From G963692885 sp964658655 (GTDB lineage: Bacteria > Acidobacteriota > Terriglobia > Terriglobales > Acidobacteriaceae), in assembly GCA_964658655.1 (NCBI GenBank), contig CAZZZL010000009.1, forward strand, positions 1 through 64,000: a stretch of DNA of 64,000 nt, given 5' to 3'. The position numbers and the translations under genes are program-made. A model generated the notes under the pieces. The model was not told where the DNA came from and ran no database searches. It saw only the letters and a list, made by a program, of their open reading frames with translations. Below, piece by piece: positions 37,115-45,404 of the stretch (within the stretch, counting starts at the first letter, position 1; each line of letters begins with the position of its first letter).

Positions 37115-37144
37115 TTGACTTTCTGAACGATCGTTCAGTATTCT
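37115..37144 (+). promoter_or_regulatory. fadN promoter with embedded TetR-type operator
   Basis: TTGACT (37115-37120) and TATTCT (37139-37144) form a -35/-10 pair 18 bases apart. The gap is almost filled by CTGAACGATCGTTCAG (37123-37138), a perfect 16-bp palindrome with the GAACG-CGTTC arms seen in operators of TetR-family fatty-acid regulators. A bound repressor would block polymerase directly. No TetR gene is in the window. Confidence 0.75.
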
Positions 37145-37218
37145 TCTCGGGCCGCTGATCCCGGCGGAATCAGGGGCTGGGAGGGTCACCGACTCCGGCG
37201 TCCTGAAGGAGTACGTGC

Positions 37219-39672
37219 ATGGCCCTGCTGACCGAACCGACACTACACACCAAGCCCGCGGACGTATCCAGGCGGCCGAGCAGGAAATACAACATCCGGT
37301 GTGCTGCCGTGCTCGGCGCCGGCACCATGGGTGCTCGCATCGCCGCCCATATTGCCAACGCCGGCCTGCCCGTCCTGCTGCTGGATATGATCACGGCAAC
37401 CGGCGACCGCAACAGCCTCGCAAGCCAGGCGCTTGGCAATCTGCGAACCACCAGGCCTGCAGCTTTCGCTTCTCCATCCGTCGCCGCGAACATTACCATC
37501 GGCAATTTCGACGATGACCTCGCGAAACTGAAAGATTGCGACTGGATTATCGAAGCCGTTGCGGAAAACCTCGAGATCAAACGAAGCCTGCTCAGCAAGG
37601 TTGCCGCCCATGCACACGCTGACGCCATCCTGACGACCAACACCAGCGGTCTTCCCGTTGCGAAGGTTGGCGAGCAACTCCCCGACAGCCTGAGACGCCG
37701 CTGGTTCGGCACCCATTTCTTCAACCCGCCACGCTACATGCGGCTGCTCGAAATCATCGCCACTCCTGACACTGACCCGGAAGCAGTCGCGGCCATCGCG
37801 GACTTCGGCGACCGGCAACTGGGCAAGACCGTTGTACCTGCGAACGACGTCGCCAATTTCATCGCGAACCGCGTCGGCACATTTGCAATGCTGAATACCT
37901 TCAAGGTCATGCAGGAGCAGGGGCTCTCGGTCGAAGAAGTGGACCTGCTGACCGGCCAGGCAATCGGCTGGCCCAAGACCGGAACCTTCCGCCTGGCGGA
38001 CATGGTGGGCCTCGACGTTCTGGGCAGCGTGGCGCGCAACTTTACCGCCGGCGCCAAAGACGAACGCTCGGATGTGCAGTTGCCTGAAGTCATAAGCCAG
38101 ATGATCGACCGAAAATGGCTGGGCGATAAGACGAAGCAGGGCTTCTATAAGAAGGAGCGGGGAGCTGACGGCAAGGAGCTTCGCAAGGTCCTCGACCTGT
38201 CGAGCTTCGAGTACAAGCCATCGACGAAAGCAACTTTCCCTTCGATCGAGTTAGCCAAAAGCAACGACTCGGTAGAGGCTCGCCTGAAGGCCCTGCTTGC
38301 CGGCGATCCGGCGAGAGATAAGGCCGCTGCCTTCTATTGGAAAGTGCTGCCCGAACTCTGGACCTACGCGGCAAACCGTATTGGCGAAGTCACCGAGACA
38401 TTGGTGGATATCGATCGCGCCATCACCGCAGGCTTCAATTGGGAACTAGGGCCCTTCGCACTGTGGGACGCTGCAGGTGTGCCTGCCGTCGTCGAAAAGA
38501 TGCGCGCAGCGGGCACGCCTGTTCCGGCCGCGGTCGAGAAGCTTCTGGTTTCAGGCGGCACATCCTGGTACCGCGCCAACGGCACGGAATACTTTGATGT
38601 GACCTCCGGCGCGTATCGTGCAATTTCACAGGATCCCGGTCTCGCCAGCGTTGCCAGTTACAAGAGATCGAACCGCATCTTCGCCGGCAACTCCAGCATT
38701 TCGCTGGTGGATATTGGCGACGGCATCGGCTGCTTCGAGTTTCACTCCAAGATGAACTCGCTCGGCCAGGATATCGTCACCTTCCTGCGCAAAAATCTCC
38801 AGCCGGACAGCGATGCAGTCAGGAATTTCGACGGCTTCATTATCACCAGCGATGCACAGAATTTCTCTGTCGGCGCCAATCTCATGCAGCTGCTGCTCGC
38901 CATTCAGGACGAAGAGTGGGATGAGATTGAGATGATGACGAAGCAGTTTCAGGCGATGACGCGGGCCATCAAGTTCTGCCAGCGTCCCGTAGTTGCCGCG
39001 CCATTTGGCATGTGCCTGGGCGGCGGAACTGAAATTCTCATGCACTCCGCGCTGCGCCAGCCCCATCTCGAACTTTATACGGGCCTGGTTGAAACAGGCG
39101 TCGGTCTTATCCCGGGGGGCGGTGGCTGCAAGGAGATGGTTCTGCGCGCGACCGCTGCCGCGGATTCTGTCCGCACCGACATTCGAGGAGAATCTGTCGA
39201 AGTCGTTGAGACCATCAAGAATGTTTTCGAGACGATCGCCATGGCGAAAGTTTCAACCTCTGCGCTCGAAGCAAAAGCAATGCGCATCCTCGAAGACGTC
39301 GACGCGATCACGATGAACCGGTCACGACTGGTCAGCGATGCAAAGGCACAGGCCCTTCGCCTGGCGCGATCGGGCTACAAGGCGCCCATCGAGCGTACCA
39401 ACATTCCCGCACCCGGCGAGACCGTGCAGGCGACCTTGCGCCTCGGCATCTACCTGATGCGCGAAGGCGAATACATCAGCGATCACGATGCAAAGGTCGC
39501 CAGGCATGTTGCGCGCATTCTGACGGGCGGCGATGTAACGCCGGGTACACTTCTCAGTGAGCAGATGCTGCTCGATCTTGAACGCGAAGCGTTCCTCTCA
39601 CTTTGCGGCGAACCCAAAACACTCGAGCGCATCGGCTTTACGCTGAAAACCGGCAAGCCCCTGCGCAATTAG
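37219..39672 (+). CDS. fadN: FadN-type 3-hydroxyacyl-CoA dehydrogenase / enoyl-CoA hydratase
   Basis: 817 residues, AAGGAG seven bases before the ATG. The NAD-binding dehydrogenase half comes first (VLGAGTMGARIA at 31-42; FGTHFFNPPRYM; IANRVGTF), followed by a C-terminal 3HCDH part and then an enoyl-CoA hydratase/isomerase domain from about residue 470 (NFSVGANL oxyanion loop, PFGMCLGGGTEI, and ETGVGLIPGGGG with the catalytic Glu). This domain order is that of Bacillus FadN and the reverse of E. coli FadB. It catalyses steps two and three of beta-oxidation in the cytoplasm. The thiolase gene follows 47 bases downstream; a palindromic operator sits in its promoter. Confidence 0.93.
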   Translation: MALLTEPTLHTKPADVSRRPSRKYNIRCAAVLGAGTMGARIAAHIANAGLPVLLLDMITATGDRNSLASQALGNLRTTRPAAFASPSVAANITIGNFDDDLAKLKDCDWIIEAVAENLEIKRSLLSKVAAHAHADAILTTNTSGLPVAKVGEQLPDSLRRRWFGTHFFNPPRYMRLLEIIATPDTDPEAVAAIADFGDRQLGKTVVPANDVANFIANRVGTFAMLNTFKVMQEQGLSVEEVDLLTGQAIGWPKTGTFRLADMVGLDVLGSVARNFTAGAKDERSDVQLPEVISQMIDRKWLGDKTKQGFYKKERGADGKELRKVLDLSSFEYKPSTKATFPSIELAKSNDSVEARLKALLAGDPARDKAAAFYWKVLPELWTYAANRIGEVTETLVDIDRAITAGFNWELGPFALWDAAGVPAVVEKMRAAGTPVPAAVEKLLVSGGTSWYRANGTEYFDVTSGAYRAISQDPGLASVASYKRSNRIFAGNSSISLVDIGDGIGCFEFHSKMNSLGQDIVTFLRKNLQPDSDAVRNFDGFIITSDAQNFSVGANLMQLLLAIQDEEWDEIEMMTKQFQAMTRAIKFCQRPVVAAPFGMCLGGGTEILMHSALRQPHLELYTGLVETGVGLIPGGGGCKEMVLRATAAADSVRTDIRGESVEVVETIKNVFETIAMAKVSTSALEAKAMRILEDVDAITMNRSRLVSDAKAQALRLARSGYKAPIERTNIPAPGETVQATLRLGIYLMREGEYISDHDAKVARHVARILTGGDVTPGTLLSEQMLLDLEREAFLSLCGEPKTLERIGFTLKTGKPLRN

Positions 39673-39719
39673 CGCCGATACAAGTCTCTACAGCGCCGGC
39701 ATAGGCGGAAGGAACAGTC

Positions 39720-40904
39720 ATGAAGGAAGCATTTGTTGTCAGTGTCGTACGCACCGCGGTCGGCAAGGCACCCAAGGGAACGCTGCGTTTTACGCGGCCG
39801 GATGACCTGGGCGCAATCGCCGTTAAAGGCGCAGTGGAACGCGTGCCCGCACTCGATCCGAAGGAGATCGAAGACGTCATCATTGGCTGTGCGATGCCCG
39901 AAGCGGAGCAGGGTATGAACGTGGCGCGACTCATCTCGCTGCGTGCCGGTCTGCCCATCGAAAGCGCTGCGATGACTGTCAATCGCTACTGCGCTTCCGG
40001 TCTTCAAACCATCGCACTCGCAGCGGAAAGAATCCGCGGCGGAGGTGCCGATGTGATCGTGGCTGGCGGCGCTGAGTCAATGTCCTATCTACCGATGGGC
40101 GGCAACAAGATCGCCGTCAATCCGTGGCTGATGGAAAACTATCCCTCTGCTTACATGTCGATGGGCCTCACGGCCGAACGTGTCGCAAAACACTATGGCA
40201 TCACGCGCGAAGAATCCGATCAGTTCGCGCTCGCGAGTCATCAGAAGGCCCTCGCCGCCATCGGCGCAGGCAAGTTTGAAGATGAAATCGTGGCCGTTCC
40301 GGTCATGACGACGGAAGCCAACAGCAATGGCAAATTCAAAAAGCAGGAACACTCCTTCAACGTCGATGAGGGTCCACGCGCCGACACCTCGATTGAGGCG
40401 CTGGCCAAACTCCGCGCCGTGTTTCATGCGAACGGCGTCGTCACAGCAGGCAACAGTTCGCAAACCTCTGACGGCGCTGCTGCTGCAGTCGTGATGTCAG
40501 ATACGCGCGCAAAGGAAATCGGAGCAACGCCGCTGCTGCGTTTCGTCTCCTTCGCGTATGCCGGATGCCTGCCCGAAGAGATGGGCATCGGTCCTATTTA
40601 TGCCATCCCCAAGGCGCTCAAGCTGGCAGGCCTGTCCCTCGACCAGATCGACGTCATCGAGTTGAACGAAGCTTTCGCAGCCCAGTCGCTCGCCGTCATC
40701 AAGACACTTGGCATCGATCCTGCCAGGGTTAATGTGAATGGTGGAGCGATTGCCCTCGGGCATCCGCTCGGCTGCACCGGCACAAAACTTACGGCCACCA
40801 TCGCGCGTGAACTGAAGCGTCGCGGCGCAAAATACGGCCTTGTCACCATGTGCGTTGGCGGCGGCCAGGGCGCCGCCGGCATCTTCGAAAACCTGCAGAA
40901 TTAA
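39720..40904 (+). CDS. fadA: Acetyl-CoA C-acyltransferase (thiolase, FadA)
   Basis: 394 residues, GGAAGGA six bases before the ATG. The nucleophile Cys91 (N-R-Y-C-A-S-G-L-Q), the His348 of GGAIALGHPLGCTG and Cys378 of TMCVGGGQG are all at the canonical thiolase positions, and the GMG-type loop is present. It performs the last step of beta-oxidation, releasing acetyl-CoA. Together with fadN it forms a two-gene unit like the Bacillus fadNA pair, but the acyl-CoA dehydrogenase fadE is not next to it. Confidence 0.94.
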   Translation: MKEAFVVSVVRTAVGKAPKGTLRFTRPDDLGAIAVKGAVERVPALDPKEIEDVIIGCAMPEAEQGMNVARLISLRAGLPIESAAMTVNRYCASGLQTIALAAERIRGGGADVIVAGGAESMSYLPMGGNKIAVNPWLMENYPSAYMSMGLTAERVAKHYGITREESDQFALASHQKALAAIGAGKFEDEIVAVPVMTTEANSNGKFKKQEHSFNVDEGPRADTSIEALAKLRAVFHANGVVTAGNSSQTSDGAAAAVVMSDTRAKEIGATPLLRFVSFAYAGCLPEEMGIGPIYAIPKALKLAGLSLDQIDVIELNEAFAAQSLAVIKTLGIDPARVNVNGGAIALGHPLGCTGTKLTATIARELKRRGAKYGLVTMCVGGGQGAAGIFENLQN

Positions 40905-40969
40905 TGGCTGCATCCATCGAAAGGTCTGCCTGCTCAAGACAGCGCGCGGACCTATCGCATCTTCGCTCG

Positions 40970-40998
40970 TTGACAGTGCACGGTCTGCTCGGTAGCGT
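40970..40998 (+). promoter_or_regulatory. Possible promoter before the small membrane peptide and sugar transporter
   Basis: A consensus TTGACA at 40970-40975 is followed 17 bases later by TAGCGT, a weak -10. It lies 22 bases before the small ORF starting at 41020 and after the thiolase gene, so it would serve the transporter unit. Confidence 0.35.
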
Positions 40999-41019
40999 AG
41001 GTCAGCGTCGATAATCCTG

Positions 41020-41145
41020 ATGACCTCTCCTCAAAAACCAGCTGTTACTACGGGAATGCTCAAGCTCATCCTTACGGATGCTCACTTCCTGCTGCCGTTC
41101 GTTGTGCTGCTGCTGGGAATCGCACTGCTTTGTACGTTGAGATAA
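41020..41145 (+). CDS. Small single-span membrane protein coupled to the sugar transporter
   Basis: A 41-codon frame (an internal ATG at 41056 would give 29 residues). It has a basic start, the segment LKLILTDAHFLLPF and one strongly hydrophobic helix ending LLGIALLCTLR. Its TAA overlaps the ATG of the transporter gene as TAATG, a classic coupling signal, while the transporter itself has little ribosome-binding site of its own. This suggests that the frame is translated. Its function is unknown; it may be a regulatory or accessory subunit of the transporter. No strong ribosome-binding site is seen before 41020. Confidence 0.5.
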   Translation: MTSPQKPAVTTGMLKLILTDAHFLLPFVVLLLGIALLCTLR

Positions 41146-42431
41146 TGGCCGAACAACCGGACACCCAACGCAGCATCACCTCTCGCCACGGCCTCGGTGT
41201 CGCCTGCGGATTAGGCGCAGGCGTATGGCTGGGCGCGGCCGAAGCCCCGACCAAGCTGGTCAACTCCGGCCTCTCGCCCTTCGCCATCTCGCTCTGCATG
41301 GTCCTCGGCGTCTTCACTGCCCGATGGACATTCCCCACACTGCTCAAAGGCACGCGTTACGTTGCTGCAGACCTCCTCGCAAAGAAACACCTGGTCGTCT
41401 GGGCAGTTCTTGCCGGGGCGCTTTGGGCTGTTGCGAATACACTGACTGTCTTCGCCGTGCGGGATGTCGGTCTCGCCGTCGCATTCCCTCTCTGGAACGC
41501 CAACGCCCTCTTCGGATTGCTGTGGGGCCGCCTGCTGTTCGGTGAGTTGCGCGGAGCCACCGCGTCCACTATTGCCCGCGTGACTGCCGGTACACTCGCC
41601 ATCATTCTCGCCGCTGTTCTACTGGGATTCAGCACTATGCATGGCAGCGGCAGCACTCCCCACCATGCCGTGCAGGGAATCATTGCAGCCCTGGGCGCAA
41701 GCCTGCTCTGGGGAACCATGTATGTCCCGTATCGCAAGGCTTACATCAGCGGTATGAATCCTCTGTCGTTCGTGACCGTCTTTACCATCGGCGAAGTCGT
41801 CACCATGCTGACGCTCGTACTCACGCTCGATGGCGGCACACACTCTTCCGTCTTTCATTCTGCCCTCGTGCGGCCGTTGCTGTTCTGGCTGTTTCTCGGC
41901 GGATTCGTCTGGGTGATAGGCGACCTGCTTCAGCAATTCGCGACTAAATATCTCGGCATCGGCCGTGGCATACCGCTCTCGAATACCAACCAGCTCTGGG
42001 GACTCGTATGGGCGGCCCTGGTCTTTGGCGAGTTGAAGCAATCCTCCGGCACGCAGCGCCTCATGGTCATTGGCGGATCGCTTATCATGATCCTCGGTGC
42101 CATTGCCATCAGCACCGCCGTCGCCGGTCAGCGCGAGCAGACATCCACCAACACCGCACTCAAGCGCGAATGCGATCGTTACGGCCTGAACTACTGCCGC
42201 GTCCTGGGTGAATATTCCGGCTCGGAGTTTGATGTCCGCGAACAGAAGCGCGGCTGGTGGGATTACCTGATCGTTGCGGTAGCCGTGGCTATCTTCGTTG
42301 CGCTGGCGAAAATAGCCGCGCCTCCTGCGATTGCCATGGACCTGCGCTGGGTAAGCGCGCTTGGCGTCCTGCTCGCGCTCACTCTCGCCGGATGCTGCTG
42401 GGCTCTCTATCGCAAAACCGGGTTTTCCTGA
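41145..42431 (+). CDS. GRP-family (DMT superfamily) sugar transporter
   Basis: About 428 residues from the ATG that overlaps the upstream stop (TAATG). Ten hydrophobic helices are grouped in two repeats, with family-like segments AFPLWNANALFGLLWGRLLF and SNTNQLWGLVWAALVFGELK at equivalent places, and MYVPYRKAY between them. A soluble ~60-residue insert (near residues 335-380) precedes the last two helices. The family imports sugars such as glucose or rhamnose with protons. The following LacI regulator and myo-inositol oxygenase suggest that inositol or a related polyol may be the substrate, which is inference. Confidence 0.8.
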   Translation: MAEQPDTQRSITSRHGLGVACGLGAGVWLGAAEAPTKLVNSGLSPFAISLCMVLGVFTARWTFPTLLKGTRYVAADLLAKKHLVVWAVLAGALWAVANTLTVFAVRDVGLAVAFPLWNANALFGLLWGRLLFGELRGATASTIARVTAGTLAIILAAVLLGFSTMHGSGSTPHHAVQGIIAALGASLLWGTMYVPYRKAYISGMNPLSFVTVFTIGEVVTMLTLVLTLDGGTHSSVFHSALVRPLLFWLFLGGFVWVIGDLLQQFATKYLGIGRGIPLSNTNQLWGLVWAALVFGELKQSSGTQRLMVIGGSLIMILGAIAISTAVAGQREQTSTNTALKRECDRYGLNYCRVLGEYSGSEFDVREQKRGWWDYLIVAVAVAIFVALAKIAAPPAIAMDLRWVSALGVLLALTLAGCCWALYRKTGFS

Positions 42432-42455
42432 ATCCCAAGTAAACTACTGGTCAGC

Positions 42456-43472
42456 ATGGTCACACGGCTCCAGGATATTGCGGATGACCTCGGCGTCTCC
42501 AAGGTCACCGTCTCGAAGGTGGTCCGCGGCAGCCCTGATGTCGGCGAGGAGACACGCCGAAAAATCAAGCAGCGCATGCTCGAACTGAACTACCAGCCCA
42601 ACTACCAGGCACGTGCACTGGCGGGCGGTAAGACCTTCAGCATCGGACTCGTTGTCCCCGACCTGGTGCATCCCTTCTTCGCTGAAATCGCCAAGGGCCT
42701 GAGCACGGTGGTGCGCGAAAGTGGCCGGGTTCTGCTGCTCGGCTCATCCGAGGAAGACCCTGAAGTCGAGCGCCAGCAGATAGCCGCGCTCTTGCAACGC
42801 GGCGTCGATGCGATCCTGGTCGCATCCTGCCAGGCAGACATGAGGGAAGTCCCTGCCGGCGCACGATCGATACCGTGCGTCCTCGTCGACCGAAAATTTT
42901 CCGGCAGAAAGATTTATTTCGTCGGTTCAGACGACTACCGCATTGGCACCATTGCAACAGAACATCTCATCGCCATCGGCCGAAAACGCCTTGCACACAT
43001 CGGCAGCGACGCAGCCAGCACTGGACGTGAGAGACTGCGCGCCTTTCACGATGCAGCCCAGGCTGCCAGCCTGCGCATACCGGAGCAATCCATCGTCAAG
43101 CGTGAGCGTTTTGAGGAGACGGGCGACCGCGCCGGCTATGAAGCCATGCGCCAGTTACTCGCCCAAGAGCACCCGCCCGATGGCGTCTTCTGCTACAACG
43201 ATCTGACCGCGATCGGTGCCATGGCAGCGACCATGGATGCCGGTCTCCGCATACCGGAGGACATTGCCTTTGTGGGCTGCGGCAACTTTCGCTATGCGGA
43301 TTTTCTAAATGTACCTCTCACCTCGGTTGACCAGTCCGCCCAGTCCATTGGCGCAGAAGCAGGCAAGCTCGCGATGAAGCTGATTGCTGCAACGCCTGCA
43401 GCCACACGCAGGATATTCATTGAGCCGTCGCTAATCATTAGGCGCAGCACCGTAAAACCCACTTCAGCCTGA
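42456..43472 (+). CDS. LacI-family transcriptional regulator
   Basis: 338 residues. The N-terminal helix-turn-helix is T-R-L-Q-D-I-A-D-D-L-G-V-S-K-V-T-V-S-K-V, with the hinge helix near NYQPNYQARALAGG. A periplasmic-binding-protein-like effector domain follows (IGLVVPDLVHPFFAEIAKGL; FCYNDLTAIGAMAA; AFVGCGNF). It should act as a dimer that releases DNA on binding a sugar. It lies 24 bases after the transporter and about 100 bases before the inositol oxygenase, and the perfect palindrome in that gap is its most likely operator. Confidence 0.92.
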   Translation: MVTRLQDIADDLGVSKVTVSKVVRGSPDVGEETRRKIKQRMLELNYQPNYQARALAGGKTFSIGLVVPDLVHPFFAEIAKGLSTVVRESGRVLLLGSSEEDPEVERQQIAALLQRGVDAILVASCQADMREVPAGARSIPCVLVDRKFSGRKIYFVGSDDYRIGTIATEHLIAIGRKRLAHIGSDAASTGRERLRAFHDAAQAASLRIPEQSIVKRERFEETGDRAGYEAMRQLLAQEHPPDGVFCYNDLTAIGAMAATMDAGLRIPEDIAFVGCGNFRYADFLNVPLTSVDQSAQSIGAEAGKLAMKLIAATPAATRRIFIEPSLIIRRSTVKPTSA

Positions 43473-43535
43473 ACTCCGGTTACTTCCGGTGCTTCACAGG
43501 CCGATGGTGGCATTGCGCAGCCGCCGTCCATTCTG

Positions 43536-43555
43536 CTACGTTACCGGTAACGTAG
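43536..43555. promoter_or_regulatory. Perfect 20-bp palindrome, probable LacI-family operator
   Basis: CTACGTTACCGGTAACGTAG is a perfect inverted repeat with a central CG, the form expected for LacI-family dimers. It ends 16 bases before the ATG of the inositol oxygenase gene and follows the LacI gene, so repression of that enzyme is likely. Confidence 0.8.
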
Positions 43556-43571
43556 ATTGAGGACTTTACCC

Positions 43572-44432
43572 ATGAGCCTGCCCGTACAGGAAATTGCCAC
43601 ACCGCTTTCCAACCTCGAAGACTGGGATGAGTTTCTTGAAGGCCGCTACAAGGAAGGCAAGACCGAATCCGAATTCCGGCAGTATGACGCAGAGGCAAAC
43701 CCAGGCGTCGCCGAGTTCTACCGCATCAACCACCACATGCAGACCGTCGACTACGTACTCGGCAAAGAGAAACAGTACTTCGGCCTCACCCGTGGTCTCA
43801 AAACAGTCTGGGAGGCCGCTGAATATCTCAACACGCTCGTCGACGACAGTGATCCCGACACCGATCTGACGCAGATTGAACACCTGCTGCAGACGTCGGA
43901 AGCGATCCGCCGCGATGGCCATCCTCGATGGATGGTTCTGGTCGGTTTCATTCACGACCTCGGCAAATGCCTGTGCCTTTATGGCGAGCCGCAATGGGGC
44001 GTGGTCGGGGATACATTTCCCGTCGGTTGTGCATGGTCAGATCAGGTCGTTTTCCCGGAATACTTCAAAGCTAATCCTGATCGGAATGTCGCTGAATACC
44101 AGACAAAGTACGGCATCTATGAGCCCGGCTGCGGTCTCGAAAAGCTGCACCTATCCTTCGGACACGATGGCTATATCGCGGAAGTGATGAAGCCCTACCT
44201 GCCGGATGAAGCTCTATACATGCTGCGCTTTCACTCGTTCTATGCCTGGCATCGACAGGATGCCTACAAGTACTTCGAAAATGAAAAAGACAAGGCCATG
44301 CTGCCGTGGGTGCGCAAATTCAACCCTTACGACCTGTACTCAAAAGGCCATACCAAGCCTGATCTCATGCAACTGAAGCCCTACTACGACGAGCTCTTTG
44401 CAGAGTTCCTGCCGGCTAAGCTGGCCTGGTAA
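43572..44432 (+). CDS. miox: myo-Inositol oxygenase
   Basis: 286 residues from the ATG (a TTG 15 bases upstream is in frame; GAGG nine bases before the ATG favours the ATG). It aligns by eye with eukaryotic MIOX over its whole length. All six di-iron ligands are recognisable: H104 (in I-E-H-L-L-Q-T), H128-D129 (FIHDLGK), H198 (SFGHDGY), H221 (RFHSFYAW) and D254 (NPYDLYSKGH). The enzyme cleaves myo-inositol with O2 to D-glucuronate in the cytoplasm. Bacterial copies are uncommon. No uronate pathway gene is adjacent. A bidirectional terminator closes the gene. Confidence 0.95.
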   Translation: MSLPVQEIATPLSNLEDWDEFLEGRYKEGKTESEFRQYDAEANPGVAEFYRINHHMQTVDYVLGKEKQYFGLTRGLKTVWEAAEYLNTLVDDSDPDTDLTQIEHLLQTSEAIRRDGHPRWMVLVGFIHDLGKCLCLYGEPQWGVVGDTFPVGCAWSDQVVFPEYFKANPDRNVAEYQTKYGIYEPGCGLEKLHLSFGHDGYIAEVMKPYLPDEALYMLRFHSFYAWHRQDAYKYFENEKDKAMLPWVRKFNPYDLYSKGHTKPDLMQLKPYYDELFAEFLPAKLAW

Positions 44433-44448
44433 TTCCCTTTCTATCTTC

Positions 44449-44479
44449 AAAAAGCCGGCACGCCGCCGGCTTTTCTTTT
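44449..44479. terminator. Bidirectional intrinsic terminator
   Basis: AAAAGCCGGC, loop ACGCC, GCCGGCTTTT, followed by CTTTT on the plus strand and an A-run on the left that gives a T-run on the minus strand. It lies between the stop codons of two convergent genes, the inositol oxygenase and the formamidase-like hydrolase, and can serve both. Confidence 0.93.
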
Positions 44480-44483
44480 GCCT

Positions 44484-45314
44484 TCAGTCCCCCAGCAATT
44501 GCTGCACCGCGTTCAGCACCGCGGGCCATGCGCGGCTATCGGGATCGGCCACCTCAAGATGATCCACTCCGGCGATCATTTTTGCCGAAGCCGCGTCGCC
44601 ATGATGGCGCGCCAGGTCAACCCAGCGGCCCGGCAGCTCAGGCGGGATCTGATCATCGGCATCACCCTGGATCAGGATCTGCGGAATGTGAAATGGCAGC
44701 AGGTCTCCAGGATTTCCCTCCCGGTAGCGATCAGGAAAATCCGATGGCTGGCCGCCTATCAGCCTGAAGACTTCGTGCTTGTCATGCGCGAAAGTAAAGT
44801 ATCCGGAAAGATCGATCGTCAGCCGCAGATCGACCGCACCGGCAAGCGCAATCGCGCCGCGCAGCGGAACCTGCGGCGCCTGTCTGCCAATCTCGCTCGC
44901 CGGGTCAACATGATGCCGGCCGGCCACCCAGAACGCCAGGTGGCCTCCTGCAGAGTGCCCCATCACAAGGACACGCGACAGGTCCAGCGCATGCGTCTTC
45001 GCAAGTTGCGCAAGGAAATCCAAACCTGCTCCTGCATCCTGAAAGGTAGCTGGCCAGCCGCCGCCTGTGCTGCCTGTTCTTCTATACTCAACCGACCAGC
45101 AGGCGACGCCGTGTTCTCTCAACTTCGCGCAAAGGCCGCCGGCATACCCCAGGTCATACTCTGACTTCCACCAGCCCCCGTGGAAGAACACGACCACGGG
45201 CGCGCCATGGGGACCATGCTGCGCGGGCAGCCAGAGATCGCCGAACTGACTCGCGTCCGATCCATACGGGATGCGATGATCCGCCATCAGTATGGGCCGC
45301 GATAATATGTCCAT
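44484..45314 (-). CDS. Alpha/beta hydrolase resembling kynurenine formamidase
   Basis: 276 residues, no signal peptide. The oxyanion motif H-G-G-W-W at 45-49, the nucleophile S121 in GHSAGGHLAFW, the Asp in QGDADDQIP (near 220) and the His in GVDHLEV (near 252) form a full catalytic set. The HGG[YW]W form and the length fit the formamidase/carboxylesterase group that hydrolyses N-formylkynurenine; other esterase roles remain possible. It is divergent from an amino-acid permease coupled to a kynureninase-like enzyme, which supports a tryptophan-catabolic role. The start lacks a clear ribosome-binding site. Confidence 0.72.
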   Translation of the reverse strand: MDILSRPILMADHRIPYGSDASQFGDLWLPAQHGPHGAPVVVFFHGGWWKSEYDLGYAGGLCAKLREHGVACWSVEYRRTGSTGGGWPATFQDAGAGLDFLAQLAKTHALDLSRVLVMGHSAGGHLAFWVAGRHHVDPASEIGRQAPQVPLRGAIALAGAVDLRLTIDLSGYFTFAHDKHEVFRLIGGQPSDFPDRYREGNPGDLLPFHIPQILIQGDADDQIPPELPGRWVDLARHHGDAASAKMIAGVDHLEVADPDSRAWPAVLNAVQQLLGD

Positions 45315-45404
45315 CTACTGCACCGCGTTTCACAATATTTTGTCGGATCACTCGATGAGCGGACGCCTCACCTGCACGTCGCTCCGTCAGTTTATAGTTG
45401 CAGG

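Noticed and set aside
36563..37243. 226-codon minus-strand frame over the cytochrome end and fad promoter
   Set aside because: Antisense to the TPR tail of the cytochrome; the product is low-complexity and the region upstream of fadN is explained as a promoter.
44478..45164. 228-codon frame on the plus strand
   Set aside because: It lies fully opposite the formamidase-like hydrolase, whose motifs are clear; the product is Arg/Pro-rich with no family features, typical of antisense frames in GC-rich DNA.
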